Below, piece after piece: positions 21,185-30,148 of a stretch of DNA of 34,002 nucleotides. Within the stretch, counting starts at the first letter, position 1. Each line of letters starts with the position of its first letter. Both the position numbers and the translations under genes were made by a program. The stretch comes from Arenicellales bacterium (lineage in GTDB: Bacteria > Pseudomonadota > Gammaproteobacteria > BMS3Bbin11). The notes beneath the pieces were generated by a model. The model saw nothing but the letters and a program-made list of their open reading frames with translations, was not told where the DNA came from and did not search any database. The stretch is from the NCBI GenBank assembly GCA_029287855.1, contig JARFQI010000073.1, forward strand, positions 1 to 34,002, in the 5' to 3' direction.

Positions 21185-21839
21185 CCAGAACTCCGTCCTG
21201 CATCAGGTAGATCCTGTCTGCTGCTTTTGCCACTTCAGCATCGTGCGTTATCAGGACGATAGTCAGACCGTCTGTGTTTAACTGTTTAAGTAAATTGACG
21301 ATTTCTGCTGAATTACTGCTATCCAGATTGCCGGTCGGCTCATCTGCCAGTAACAGCCGCGGCCGGTTAAACAGGGCACGTGCAATGGCGACACGCTGAC
21401 TTTCCCCTCCCGACAGCTGGCCGGGAAGATGTGTCAGCCGATGCCCCAGACCTACCTGCCGCAATAAGACTTTTGCACGTTGGCGGCTTGTAGCACGGCT
21501 CATACCGCAATAAAACCCGGGCATTGCCACATTATCTGGCAGATCCAGGTAGTCGACAAAACTGGTTGACTGAAATACGAAACCTAGCTTGCGGTTACGC
21601 ACTTTCGCGAGTGCCCTGTCATCCATTTCAGAAATAGTTTCATTATCGAGTACATAGCTACCGCTATCGGCACTGTCAAGACAGCCGAGAAGATTTAGCA
21701 GGGTAGACTTACCGGTCCCGGATGGCCCCATGATGGCAACAAATTCACCCTGTTTGACTTCAAGCGATACATGTTTCAGGACAGGGATTACCTGTCCCGG
21801 CAAGCGATAGCTTTTATCAATGGAGTGGGCCTGGATCAC
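21165..21839 (-). CDS. ABC transporter ATP-binding protein (MacB/LolD-type)
   Basis: 224-aa ORF; Walker A GPSGTGKST, signature LSGGESQRVAIARAL, Walker B LLLADEPTG. Confidence 0.95.
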   Translation of the reverse strand: MIQAHSIDKSYRLPGQVIPVLKHVSLEVKQGEFVAIMGPSGTGKSTLLNLLGCLDSADSGSYVLDNETISEMDDRALAKVRNRKLGFVFQSTSFVDYLDLPDNVAMPGFYCGMSRATSRQRAKVLLRQVGLGHRLTHLPGQLSGGESQRVAIARALFNRPRLLLADEPTGNLDSSNSAEIVNLLKQLNTDGLTIVLITHDAEVAKAADRIYLMQDGVLGDMGND

Positions 21840-23308
21840 GCGCCAGGCTCTGTCGCCAGCGTTTTCCGCGGGTCATGCAACAACAGCTTCTCTCCGCCAG
21901 AAAGCCCTTTGGTAACGACAATATAATTTCCATCGCTCGGACCGGTCTCGATGGCAACAGCTTCAGCCTGATTCATTTTCCATAAAAAACTCACGGCCTG
22001 ATCGCCTGAATAAAACACTGCCTCCACCGGCACACGCACTACATCATCATATTGGGCTGCCTGGATGCGTGTCATCACTGTCATGCCCGGTCTCAGCTTC
22101 GAGTCAACCTTATCTATTGCCACCCGAACAAGAAAACGCGGCATTTCATCATCTGCACCGGTTGCCAGCGTGCCTATTGTTTCCACGCGGCCATTCAATG
22201 CCAGTCCGGGGTAAGCCTGTGGGCGAATTACTGCGGTCTGCCCCACTTCAATCTGTGCAATATCCGTTTCACGAATCTTCAGGTCAGTGATGATTTCCGA
22301 CATATCGGGCAAAACTATAAAGCCATTATGCTGCCAAACAGAATCGCCAACCTGAACCTTGCGCATTTCTCCCTGTACCGAGACCGTCTTGTATACAACA
22401 AAACCAGGCACTGGTGCGACCAGCACGGTTTTTTCCAGCATTGCCTCTGCAGATTCGAGTGATTTCTTCAGCACCTCGTATCGATGATTTAAGCGGATCA
22501 TCCCGGCATTTTTCAGCGCCATTTTATGCTGGGCAACCTTCTTCTGTTCTGAAACCTTGCGCTCAAGCTCAGCCAGTTTGAGCTCAGACTGACGTAATTC
22601 TCCTGGTCCGATCATTTCATCAAGCAGACGATACTGCTGTTTAGCCAGCTCCAGTTCAGCGCTTGCTGAATTAATCGCCGCTTTTGCCTGTTCATATTCC
22701 CGTCGCTTGGTGAAGCCCTGGTTCAGCAGATCTTTCATAGAACTGACTTTTTTCTTTGCCAGTGTGTATTTCTGTTCTGCGTTCAGCAGGTCATTTTTCG
22801 ATTTTGCCTTACGCAGTGGCAACTCGGCCTGCTTCAAGCTGTTGTGCTTGAGCCTGGCCACTTCAAGGTTATGAGTCATGCTTTCAGTGTTCGCCCTGCC
22901 TTGCTTTATGGTCAGCTGCAGCTCCTCCTCGGCCTGTGCAAGTGCAGCACTGGCCTCACTGATTTCAGCACTCAACTTCGCTATGTCTTCAACAAAAGGG
23001 GATTTATCAAACTTGACGATGACATCGCCCGGGTTGACAGTAGATCCTTCGGGTTTGAGGAATATGATCTTCGCTTTGTTGCTCGGCAGGTCTGAAGCAA
23101 GTGTAACGGAGCGTCGTGCTTCGAGGACGCCTGACTCGATGATAGTAATATCAAATGGACCGTGGTCCGCCCTGGCAACGACAGGCTGCTGAAACACGTT
23201 GCTGTCAATATTCTCTTTTCCCTGTGAAAATAACAGGATACCGGCAAAAACGGCAAGCAGGGCAAGTGTCCCTGTTATTGTATATTTTTTGCTTGCGGTA
23301 ATTGCCAT
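21836..23308 (-). CDS. HlyD/MacA-type periplasmic adaptor (membrane fusion protein)
   Basis: 490-aa ORF; single N-terminal TM, lipoyl-like segments, long coiled-coil (AEISEASAALAQAEEELQLTIKQ...), APVPGFVVYKTV. Confidence 0.9.
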   Translation of the reverse strand: MAITASKKYTITGTLALLAVFAGILLFSQGKENIDSNVFQQPVVARADHGPFDITIIESGVLEARRSVTLASDLPSNKAKIIFLKPEGSTVNPGDVIVKFDKSPFVEDIAKLSAEISEASAALAQAEEELQLTIKQGRANTESMTHNLEVARLKHNSLKQAELPLRKAKSKNDLLNAEQKYTLAKKKVSSMKDLLNQGFTKRREYEQAKAAINSASAELELAKQQYRLLDEMIGPGELRQSELKLAELERKVSEQKKVAQHKMALKNAGMIRLNHRYEVLKKSLESAEAMLEKTVLVAPVPGFVVYKTVSVQGEMRKVQVGDSVWQHNGFIVLPDMSEIITDLKIRETDIAQIEVGQTAVIRPQAYPGLALNGRVETIGTLATGADDEMPRFLVRVAIDKVDSKLRPGMTVMTRIQAAQYDDVVRVPVEAVFYSGDQAVSFLWKMNQAEAVAIETGPSDGNYIVVTKGLSGGEKLLLHDPRKTLATEPGA

Positions 23309-24687
23309 TTATCTCTCAATTGGCCACTTATCAGATCAAGATTCAGCTGAGCCAGCAATAGATCAATGTTTGCTGTCAGGCCAGACTGCCGGGCCTGTGC
23401 CAGGTCCCGTTGACTTTCCAGCAGTTCGATGACATCTATCTGGCCATCATCATATCTCTTTTTTGCCAGCGTAAAGCGCTTTTCTCCCAACTCTGCAGTT
23501 CTTTCTGCTAACAGATATTTTTCCTTGAAACGATCAATCTGCCGGATAGCATTACGAATTTCGCTTTTAACTGTAGCCACCAGGTGTTTATAGCTTCTTT
23601 CGGCCTGTTGATATTCAAGCATAGCCAGCCTTGACTGGTTTTTTTCTGTGGCCAGTGCGAAATCAGTTGATACGTTCAAGCCCAGGCCAACACGCCTGTC
23701 ATCCACTTCAAGGGTATCATCCAATGAGTCTCCCTGTCCGACCAGCGCATAATGGATACTTAAATCTATCGGTGGACCGACCCTGCGAGTAATGATCTCC
23801 ATCCTCTGCAACGCGAAGTCCCGGCTCTCCTTCATGGCGATTATTTCCAGCCGGTGGTTTAATGCCATCTGCTGCAATTCTTCAACCGCTGGTTCGAATG
23901 AAGACGGGTAATCCTCACTCAGCAGGGAAAAATCAAAGTCCACCCTGTCTTCCGGATTCAGGCCAAGCAGCATCTTCAGTTTATCCAGATCCTGCTCCAG
24001 CAACGATTCGGCATCCTTCACACTCTGCTTTGAGTGTGCTGCATTCAATTCTGCCTGTTCAACATCAAAACTGGAGGCCAGGTCATTGGCATATTTAGCT
24101 TTGACGGCGGCAACTAATTTTCCTGTGGCCTCCTGGGAGGCCCGGTGAACAGCAACACCCTTTTCTGCCAGATATGCACGATACCAGGTCTGTATGACCC
24201 GGGCAGTCAGCTCTTCTGCGCCGACTTCACTAACCCGTTCACTATGATTTCTATCACTCTCTGCCTTATTCAAAGCCAGCACGCCACTCCGCTCAGGATC
24301 TGAAAAAAGTGGCCGTGTGTACTGTACTCTGAACTCACTCAGCGCACTGTCATCGAACTGAGAGGCATACACTCCTGCTTCAACCCTGGAACCATCATTC
24401 AGCTTGCGACTTAAAGACATCCGGTACTGTTGACCAATCTGAGCACCTACAACGGCATCTGATCTTAGTGATGCATTGAAATGTGTTCGAAAAACGGAAC
24501 GTGCGACATCCAGTGTCATGTCCGATTTCTTCACTTTATCCAGCACCTGCTGGTACTCATAATTGCCATCGAAAGCTGTGCGAATAGCATCGCGTAGATC
24601 CATCCCTGCATGCAGTGGTGTGCTAAACCCGATGAGTAAACAGGATAAAATATAACGGCTGACTACCGCCTGAATTCTAGTCGTCAC
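23275..24687 (-). CDS. TolC family outer membrane efflux protein
   Basis: 470-aa ORF; signal peptide, duplicated helical architecture, KRYDDGQIDVIELLESQRDLAQAR near the C-terminus. Confidence 0.9.
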   Translation of the reverse strand: MTTRIQAVVSRYILSCLLIGFSTPLHAGMDLRDAIRTAFDGNYEYQQVLDKVKKSDMTLDVARSVFRTHFNASLRSDAVVGAQIGQQYRMSLSRKLNDGSRVEAGVYASQFDDSALSEFRVQYTRPLFSDPERSGVLALNKAESDRNHSERVSEVGAEELTARVIQTWYRAYLAEKGVAVHRASQEATGKLVAAVKAKYANDLASSFDVEQAELNAAHSKQSVKDAESLLEQDLDKLKMLLGLNPEDRVDFDFSLLSEDYPSSFEPAVEELQQMALNHRLEIIAMKESRDFALQRMEIITRRVGPPIDLSIHYALVGQGDSLDDTLEVDDRRVGLGLNVSTDFALATEKNQSRLAMLEYQQAERSYKHLVATVKSEIRNAIRQIDRFKEKYLLAERTAELGEKRFTLAKKRYDDGQIDVIELLESQRDLAQARQSGLTANIDLLLAQLNLDLISGQLRDKWQLPQAKNIQ

Positions 24688-24816
24688 TGTCGATGATGGT
24701 GTTCTACAGCGAAGCAGGCAACGGAGAGAGTCTGATAAGTCACTATGCTTGTGATAGATAGAGTTGTAAGCGATAAATCGAGACCCTCAATGACCAGCCA
24801 GAGCCTATACCTGCAG

Positions 24817-25632
24817 CTACTGCCTTGTCCCTGTGCCATTATAGGTGATCGTCTGGCCACCAGGTAAACTGCCATCAGCACCAACGTTCAATATGAAATT
24901 AAGTGACGGCGATGCAGTTACCGATCCTGCCATCTGGAAAATTGTCGTTGATTCAGAATAGACCCCGCTAGCACTGGCTGTAAATGAGGTATCTGCGATG
25001 GTGCCAGTTAGCTGCCCCGGAAAATTTGGATCACCGGAAAGCTGGGTAATTGTCAGCGCTGTTCCAATGATCTCTAATTGTAAAACCAGCTGCTGTAAAA
25101 GCACTGGTTCGTCTCCCGGGTTGCTTGCCAGTGACAAGTTAACATCATATATCCCTGCCTGTGATTCCTCAGTTTCTCCGCCATCCTCTGGTGGTTCAGT
25201 TACCGGGGGTTCAGTCACTGGTGGATCAGTCGGCGTGTCATCTGAATTGCTATCATCACCTGAGCCACTGGCGAGCAAAGCTACTCCTCCTATTACCGCC
25301 ACGCCGGTAATAATCAACGCAGTAGTGCTCATACCTGTACCCGCAATGGATACGGTTTTGATGACATTACCAGCAGGATCAGACAGTGTGTATGCGCCAG
25401 ATTTACTGAAATTATATTTCAGTATCCCTTTATCATCGGTATCTTCTTCTACCTTTGTGCCATCAGGAAATGTGATAGTGATAGTGGTATTGACCATTGG
25501 CTGCCCATCCTCGCCAACCATCGACAAATGCTTGGTTACAGCATTGGCGGCAGGTGCCAGAAGGGCAAGCAGCATTCCAACAAGAACGAATAAAACTCTG
25601 TGCTTATGCTGATGTGAATTCGACAGTCCCAT
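24817..25632 (-). CDS. Hypothetical modular secreted/membrane protein
   Basis: 271-aa ORF: signal peptide; beta-sandwich-like segment (GQPMVNTTITITFPDGTKVEEDTDDKGILKYNFSKSGAYTL); TM segment (STTALIITGVAVIGGVALLASGSG); TDPPVTEPPVTEPPEDGG linker; beta-rich C-terminal domain. Confidence 0.75.
   Translation of the reverse strand: MGLSNSHQHKHRVLFVLVGMLLALLAPAANAVTKHLSMVGEDGQPMVNTTITITFPDGTKVEEDTDDKGILKYNFSKSGAYTLSDPAGNVIKTVSIAGTGMSTTALIITGVAVIGGVALLASGSGDDSNSDDTPTDPPVTEPPVTEPPEDGGETEESQAGIYDVNLSLASNPGDEPVLLQQLVLQLEIIGTALTITQLSGDPNFPGQLTGTIADTSFTASASGVYSESTTIFQMAGSVTASPSLNFILNVGADGSLPGGQTITYNGTGTRQ
25193..25233 (-). repeat. 15-nt in-frame tandem repeat encoding the PPVTE linker
   Basis: ggttcagttaccggg / ggttcagtcactggt / ggatcagtcgg on the + strand, coding DPPVTEPPVTEPP on the minus strand. 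Confidence 0.7.
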
Positions 25633-25676
25633 ACCAAAACTCTCCTTTGATTACTTCATCATTTCCGACATGAACA

Positions 25677-25682
25677 ATTATA
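25677..25682 (-). promoter_or_regulatory. Candidate -10 box (TATAAT) upstream of the modular-protein/export operon
   Basis: Minus strand reads ggacaaTATAATtgttc, about 45 nt upstream of the start at 25632; no clear -35; embedded in ACAATtatATTGT dyad (25674-25686). Confidence 0.35.
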
Positions 25683-25869
25683 TTGTCCAGGTAATAAATC
25701 CGGACGCAAAACCGCTAAAGCACTTCCAGACTATGTTTATCTTTGTTTGTATATTCCTACTTCTATGAAGACAAATCAATCTGCATTGCTGAGCAACATA
25801 ATCAGCATGCGTATTTCTCTTTCACTGGATAGTTCGACAATTAATCGTTAAATTATTTCCTTTCAGTCG

Positions 25870-26184
25870 CTATTTCACAACCGGATATTTCTGACCATTA
25901 AGTAGCAGCTTTTTCTCTACTGCATGATCCAGATCAATTCCACATCGATCAGCCATACGAACCAGGTAAATCAGTACATCAGCCATCTCCAGGGCTACTT
26001 TTTCCCTGGTTTTTGTATCCAGGTCGAGGCTCTGCTGCTCTGTCATCCATTGAAAATGCTCCATCAGCTCGGCCATTTCCACGCTCATAGCCATTACCAG
26101 GTTCTTTGGTGAATGATATTTTTCCCAGTCACGTGCATCGGCAAATTCGCGCAGACGCTGCTGCATCTCGTCAACGTCGATCAT
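25870..26184 (-). CDS. MazG-like nucleotide pyrophosphohydrolase
   Basis: ORF 25870..26298; likely start 26184 (MIDVDEMQQRLREFADARDWEKYHSPKNLVMAMSVEMAELMEHFQW ... EMADVLIYLVRMAD). Confidence 0.92.
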   Translation of the reverse strand: MIDVDEMQQRLREFADARDWEKYHSPKNLVMAMSVEMAELMEHFQWMTEQQSLDLDTKTREKVALEMADVLIYLVRMADRCGIDLDHAVEKKLLLNGQKYPVVK

Positions 26185-26218
26185 GATTGCCCGGCGACAG
26201 TTTTCATGGCTTGATAAG

Positions 26219-26947
26219 TCATACGTTTGCCAGCCATTCAGGCAATAGCTGCCCTGCCTTTCTAAGTTCAGTGCGATGCAGACTGCATTGCTGGTCATAT
26301 TGCTGCATCAGCGCCCAGAACCGTCGTGAATGATTCAGTTCACGGGTATGCACCAGTTCATGCAGCAGCACGTGGTCCACCAGGTTTGCAGGCAGAAACA
26401 GCATTTTAAAATTCAGACTGATGTTCCCTTTTGCTGAACAGGATCCCCAACGTGTTTTCTGACCACGGATAGAAAGCCCGTTCCATTTTAATCCCGTTGC
26501 GCCAGAGATCTGTTCAAGCCGCGCTGAAAACTCTTCACGTGCCTGCCCTACCAGCCAACGTCGCAGTACCTGGTATGCGTGCTTATCCGAAGATTCCACG
26601 CAGACAAGTTTCAACCTGTCTTCAGTAACTTTAGTGCTGGCGCGGGAACCTTGAAAACGGCATAGCTGGTATTTCTGCCCGGTGTAAAGGAGTTCAATAT
26701 CGTCTGGAAACCCAGGCACTAGCCCAGGCCGATGACGAGCAGATCGCTGCAGATTGCGTTCTATCCAGCGTCTTTTGCTGAGGACAAAGGCCAGCCACTG
26801 GTCTTCCCTTGCCGTAGCGGGCACAACAATCAGCAGTGAATGATCCGGTCTTAGCTCGATACGGATGCGTTTGGCGCGTGTTGAGCGACGCAAGTGGCAG
26901 CTCGTCAGTCCGGAAATGGAAATTGTATCTATCTGTAAATCAGCCAT
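26219..26947 (-). CDS. YgjP-like M48/SprT-type metallopeptidase (DUF45)
   Basis: 242-aa ORF; RGQKTRWGSCSAKGNISLNFKMLFLPANLVDHVLLHELVHTRELNHSRRFWALM. Confidence 0.93.
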   Translation of the reverse strand: MADLQIDTISISGLTSCHLRRSTRAKRIRIELRPDHSLLIVVPATAREDQWLAFVLSKRRWIERNLQRSARHRPGLVPGFPDDIELLYTGQKYQLCRFQGSRASTKVTEDRLKLVCVESSDKHAYQVLRRWLVGQAREEFSARLEQISGATGLKWNGLSIRGQKTRWGSCSAKGNISLNFKMLFLPANLVDHVLLHELVHTRELNHSRRFWALMQQYDQQCSLHRTELRKAGQLLPEWLANV

Positions 26948-27062
26948 GCCTATCCGACACTATGTAAAAATTGTTTTCACCACAAAAAGATGTGTCATTT
27001 GTTTGCCCAACATCACTTATACTTCCATGTATACCCTTTTATTCGCTAACGATCTGTAACTT

Positions 27063-27902
27063 ATGAAATCAGTTAATATCAATGCTGACCTGCATTGCCA
27101 CTCAACGGCTTCGGACGGCACCCTGCTACCGAAAGAGGTGGTCACGCGAGCAGCGGACAACGGCGTCGAGATGTTATCACTGACTGATCATGATACCACC
27201 GCTGGACTCGATGAAGCATATCTGGCTGCACAGGAAAAACATATCAGGCTAATACCGGGTATAGAACTATCGGTGACCTGGCAGGAGAAATTATTACATA
27301 TAATCGGACTTGATATAGACCCGGAACATCGGCCGCTGAAACTGGGAATCCGCATGCTTAAAGATTTGCGGGAAGAACGTGCATTAGAAATGGGCAGACG
27401 ACTAGACAAGGCCGGTTACAGCAATGCCTATGAAAACGCCCGTCGGCTTGCAGGTAATGGCAACGTTACGCGCACGCATTTTGCCCGTCACCTGATAGAG
27501 GCGGGGTTGGCAAAAGATTTCAATGATGTATTTAAACGGTTTCTGGTGAGAGGCAAACCCGGATACTACCGCGTTGACTGGGCACCAATGGAAGATGCAA
27601 TAGACTGGATTACAGGTGCAGGCGGTATTGCCGTGATTGCTCACCCGATGCGCTATAAATTAACGGCCAGCTGGCTTAATAGGGTGATAGCCGGTTTCCG
27701 GCAAGCAGGTGGAGAAGGCATAGAAGTTGTTTGCGGACACAACAGCACGGATGATAACGAACGCAGCGCGATGTTTGCCCGCAAACATGGCTTGCTGGCA
27801 TCACAGGGTTCTGACTTTCACGAACCGGGAAAATGGGTCGAGCTGGGGAAACTCGCCAAGCTTCCAGTCGGACTTGAACCCGTATGGCAAAAGTGGGTTT
27901 AA
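27063..27902 (+). CDS. PHP domain protein, RNase AM/YciV (TrpH) type
   Basis: 279-aa ORF; DLHCHSTASDGTLLPKEVV, LTDHDT, GIELSVTW, IAHPMRY, GSDFHEPG. Confidence 0.93.
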   Translation: MKSVNINADLHCHSTASDGTLLPKEVVTRAADNGVEMLSLTDHDTTAGLDEAYLAAQEKHIRLIPGIELSVTWQEKLLHIIGLDIDPEHRPLKLGIRMLKDLREERALEMGRRLDKAGYSNAYENARRLAGNGNVTRTHFARHLIEAGLAKDFNDVFKRFLVRGKPGYYRVDWAPMEDAIDWITGAGGIAVIAHPMRYKLTASWLNRVIAGFRQAGGEGIEVVCGHNSTDDNERSAMFARKHGLLASQGSDFHEPGKWVELGKLAKLPVGLEPVWQKWV

Positions 27903-28012
27903 TATAATAGTGTTGTATGAACTCCCGACCAGAGTCGGAGTAAATCGCAGTGGCGGTAATATGATTTGCCCTGCTACTATACTCCCTGACCTGATACTGC
28001 AAATGAGATTCC

Positions 28013-28225
28013 ATGAGTCTTAACGAAGAAGAAATTCAACAAGCCCGCAATGACCTTATTGAATTGCGGCTTGAACACAGCGATCTGGATCACGCTATTG
28101 AACTGATGCTGCAGAATAATTATGTCGACCAGCTGCGTCTACGCCGGATGAAAAAACGCAAACTTAAACTGAAAGACAGTATTCTGCGTTTGGAGAGCAT
28201 GATCATTCCTGACATGGATGCCTGA
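28013..28225 (+). CDS. DUF465 (YdcH-like) small protein
   Basis: 70-aa ORF; LRLEHSDLDHAIELM...QLRLRRMKKRKLKLKDSILRLES. Confidence 0.9.
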   Translation: MSLNEEEIQQARNDLIELRLEHSDLDHAIELMLQNNYVDQLRLRRMKKRKLKLKDSILRLESMIIPDMDA

Positions 28226-28257
28226 CCAGCCAGATTTCCTGGCAACCGGTTAATCTG

Positions 28258-28575
28258 ATGAGCGAAATTCTTGGACTATTAGCATTCGCGCTGATTATTT
28301 ATACCTGGTACAGAAATCTTACAGTGCGCGAACTGGCGATGAGTCATTCCAGCCGTGCCTGCAAACAGCAGGGCTTACAGCTTCTCGATGACAGTGTGCA
28401 CCTGTCAGGGCTGGCACTTTGCCGTTGCCCGGACCAGCGCCGCTGTCTGCGACGCCGATATCGATTTGCCTACTCAAGTGATAAAATCCACCGCAGCAGC
28501 GGAGTCACCATAATGCTGGGCAACCACCTTGAAAGCATTGTTTTCTCAACCCCGCCTGAATCGCTGGAAGCATAG
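28258..28575 (+). CDS. DUF3301-like protein
   Basis: 105-aa ORF; N-terminal TM then RELAMSHSSRACKQQGLQLLDDSVHLSGLALCR ... RRRYRFAYSSD. Confidence 0.85.
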   Translation: MSEILGLLAFALIIYTWYRNLTVRELAMSHSSRACKQQGLQLLDDSVHLSGLALCRCPDQRRCLRRRYRFAYSSDKIHRSSGVTIMLGNHLESIVFSTPPESLEA

Positions 28576-28591
28576 TACAGATAGAAATCCG

Positions 28592-29191
28592 ATGCCTCAA
28601 ACCATTGCCTATACCATCGACGACCGTCGTTATCTGAGTATCACTGACCGCTGTACACTTGCCTGTGAGTTCTGCCCCAAAACAAAAGGATCAATGCAGG
28701 TTCATGAACACGATTTAACATTCAATCACCGCCCGGAGACAGAAGAAATAATCGCTGCTATCGGTAAAGTCGGTGATTACTCGTGGATCATCTTCTGCGG
28801 TTATGGTGAATCAACGCTGCGCTTGAAAACCATGCTCGAAGTAGCAAGTTACGTCAAGCAGCAGGGAGGTCTTGTCCGCCTGAACACTGATGGCCTCGCC
28901 AACCTGGTTCACAAACGAAATGTATTGCCTGAAATGACAGGATTGATCGACGCCGTGTCTATCTCACTAAATGCTCAAAACGAAGAGGTTTATAATCGCC
29001 ATTGCATCCCTGCCCTCGATCATTCATGGCAGGCCATGCTGGATTTCCTGCAACAGGCGCCGGCATTCATTCCTGAGGTTACTGCCACGGCTATCAACGG
29101 CCTTGATGGCGTTGACATCGAAGCCTGCCGTCGCCTTGCCGAAGAACGAGGAGCCAGATTCGAACAGCGTCAACTCGACCTGGTGGGATAG
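28592..29191 (+). CDS. Radical SAM protein, TatD family-associated type
   Basis: ORF 28529..29191; likely start 28592 (MPQTIAYTIDDRRYLSITDRCTLACEFCPKTKG) with CxxxCxxC cluster motif and FCGYGESTLR. Confidence 0.85.
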   Translation: MPQTIAYTIDDRRYLSITDRCTLACEFCPKTKGSMQVHEHDLTFNHRPETEEIIAAIGKVGDYSWIIFCGYGESTLRLKTMLEVASYVKQQGGLVRLNTDGLANLVHKRNVLPEMTGLIDAVSISLNAQNEEVYNRHCIPALDHSWQAMLDFLQQAPAFIPEVTATAINGLDGVDIEACRRLAEERGARFEQRQLDLVG

Positions 29192-29245
29192 TTGATAGGC
29201 AGGAAGTTTTAGAGCTTGAATTTGCAGATAGAACGGATAAAAAAA

Positions 29246-29268
29246 GCCGCCTGTCGAGGCGGCTTTTT
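29246..29268. terminator. Bidirectional rho-independent terminator
   Basis: AAAAA-GCCGCCT-GTCG-AGGCGGC-TTTTT between the convergent radical SAM and cytochrome genes. Confidence 0.9.
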
Positions 29269-29290
29269 CAACTACTCGTCAGGTTGAAGG

Positions 29291-29914
29291 CTATTTCAGA
29301 CCCTGCGTGTAGAGCGAAAGCTGTTTGATCTGCTCGTTGGAAAGCAGGAACGCGATTGAATTCATCATCGGGTGCTTACGTGTGCCATCTTTAAATGCAT
29401 GCAGCTGTTTTTCTGTATAGGCAGCATTTTGTCCGGAAACCCGGGGATACTGAATTGGAATACCCTCACCGGATGGGCCATGGCAGCTCATACAGGCAGA
29501 AATATTCAGTTTGCTGTAACCGCCGCGGTAAATCTTTTGTCCTGCCAGGGCCTGTTCTTCGTCTTCTTTTTTGATGCCTATATTCATAACTGGAAGACTG
29601 GAATAGTAGGCATCAAGGTGTGCCATATCTTCTTCAGATAAAGCAGCAACCATGCCAGCCATAATCGGGTCCTGACGACTGCCATCCTTAAAGGCTTTCA
29701 GCTGTGCCATGATATAACCCGGCACCTGATCAGCCAGTTTAGGATACAGTGGGTTATCAGCCATGCCATTTCCATCCGCGCCATGGCAGGAAGAACAGAC
29801 AGCTGCTTTTTCTGCACCCTTATCAGCTACACCTTCCGAGGCATGCGTAGCATGACCCACACCTGTAATCATCATGCCGGCAATTGCCATAGACAAGACC
29901 AGAAATTTTTTCAT
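29291..29914 (-). CDS. Dihaem cytochrome c4-like protein
   Basis: ORF 29291..30010; likely start 29914 (MKKFLVLSMAIAGMMITGVGHA, signal peptide); two CxxCH motifs (CSSCHGADG, CMSCHGPSG). Confidence 0.93.
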   Translation of the reverse strand: MKKFLVLSMAIAGMMITGVGHATHASEGVADKGAEKAAVCSSCHGADGNGMADNPLYPKLADQVPGYIMAQLKAFKDGSRQDPIMAGMVAALSEEDMAHLDAYYSSLPVMNIGIKKEDEEQALAGQKIYRGGYSKLNISACMSCHGPSGEGIPIQYPRVSGQNAAYTEKQLHAFKDGTRKHPMMNSIAFLLSNEQIKQLSLYTQGLK

Positions 29915-30148
29915 TGCAAACTCTCCTGAAGATTCTGCCGGGTAACAGATTCCACTTATACGAATTAAGTCAGTCTCCGACCCGGAACTGTGTGCCGCTT
30001 TATATCTCAAAGGGGCTCTCAGGTCAATTTAAGAATTCTCTTATATGCGTATACAAATACACTTATTCAGGCTCGATAGTCATTGCGAGAAACTACTTAA
30101 TAGCGTTGAATACGCGTAATATTAAACAAATTAAACCCGAGACCCCAA

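Noticed and set aside
24998-25612. 204-aa plus-strand ORF rich in S/V/P antisense to the modular protein
   Set aside because: Mirror of the minus-strand gene; the minus-strand frame has a signal peptide, a TM segment and a coherent domain order, the plus-strand frame does not.
27921-27941. ACTCCCGAC-CAGA-GTCGGAGT hairpin after the PHP-domain gene
   Set aside because: One bulge and no T-run afterwards; could be a weak terminator but not supportable.
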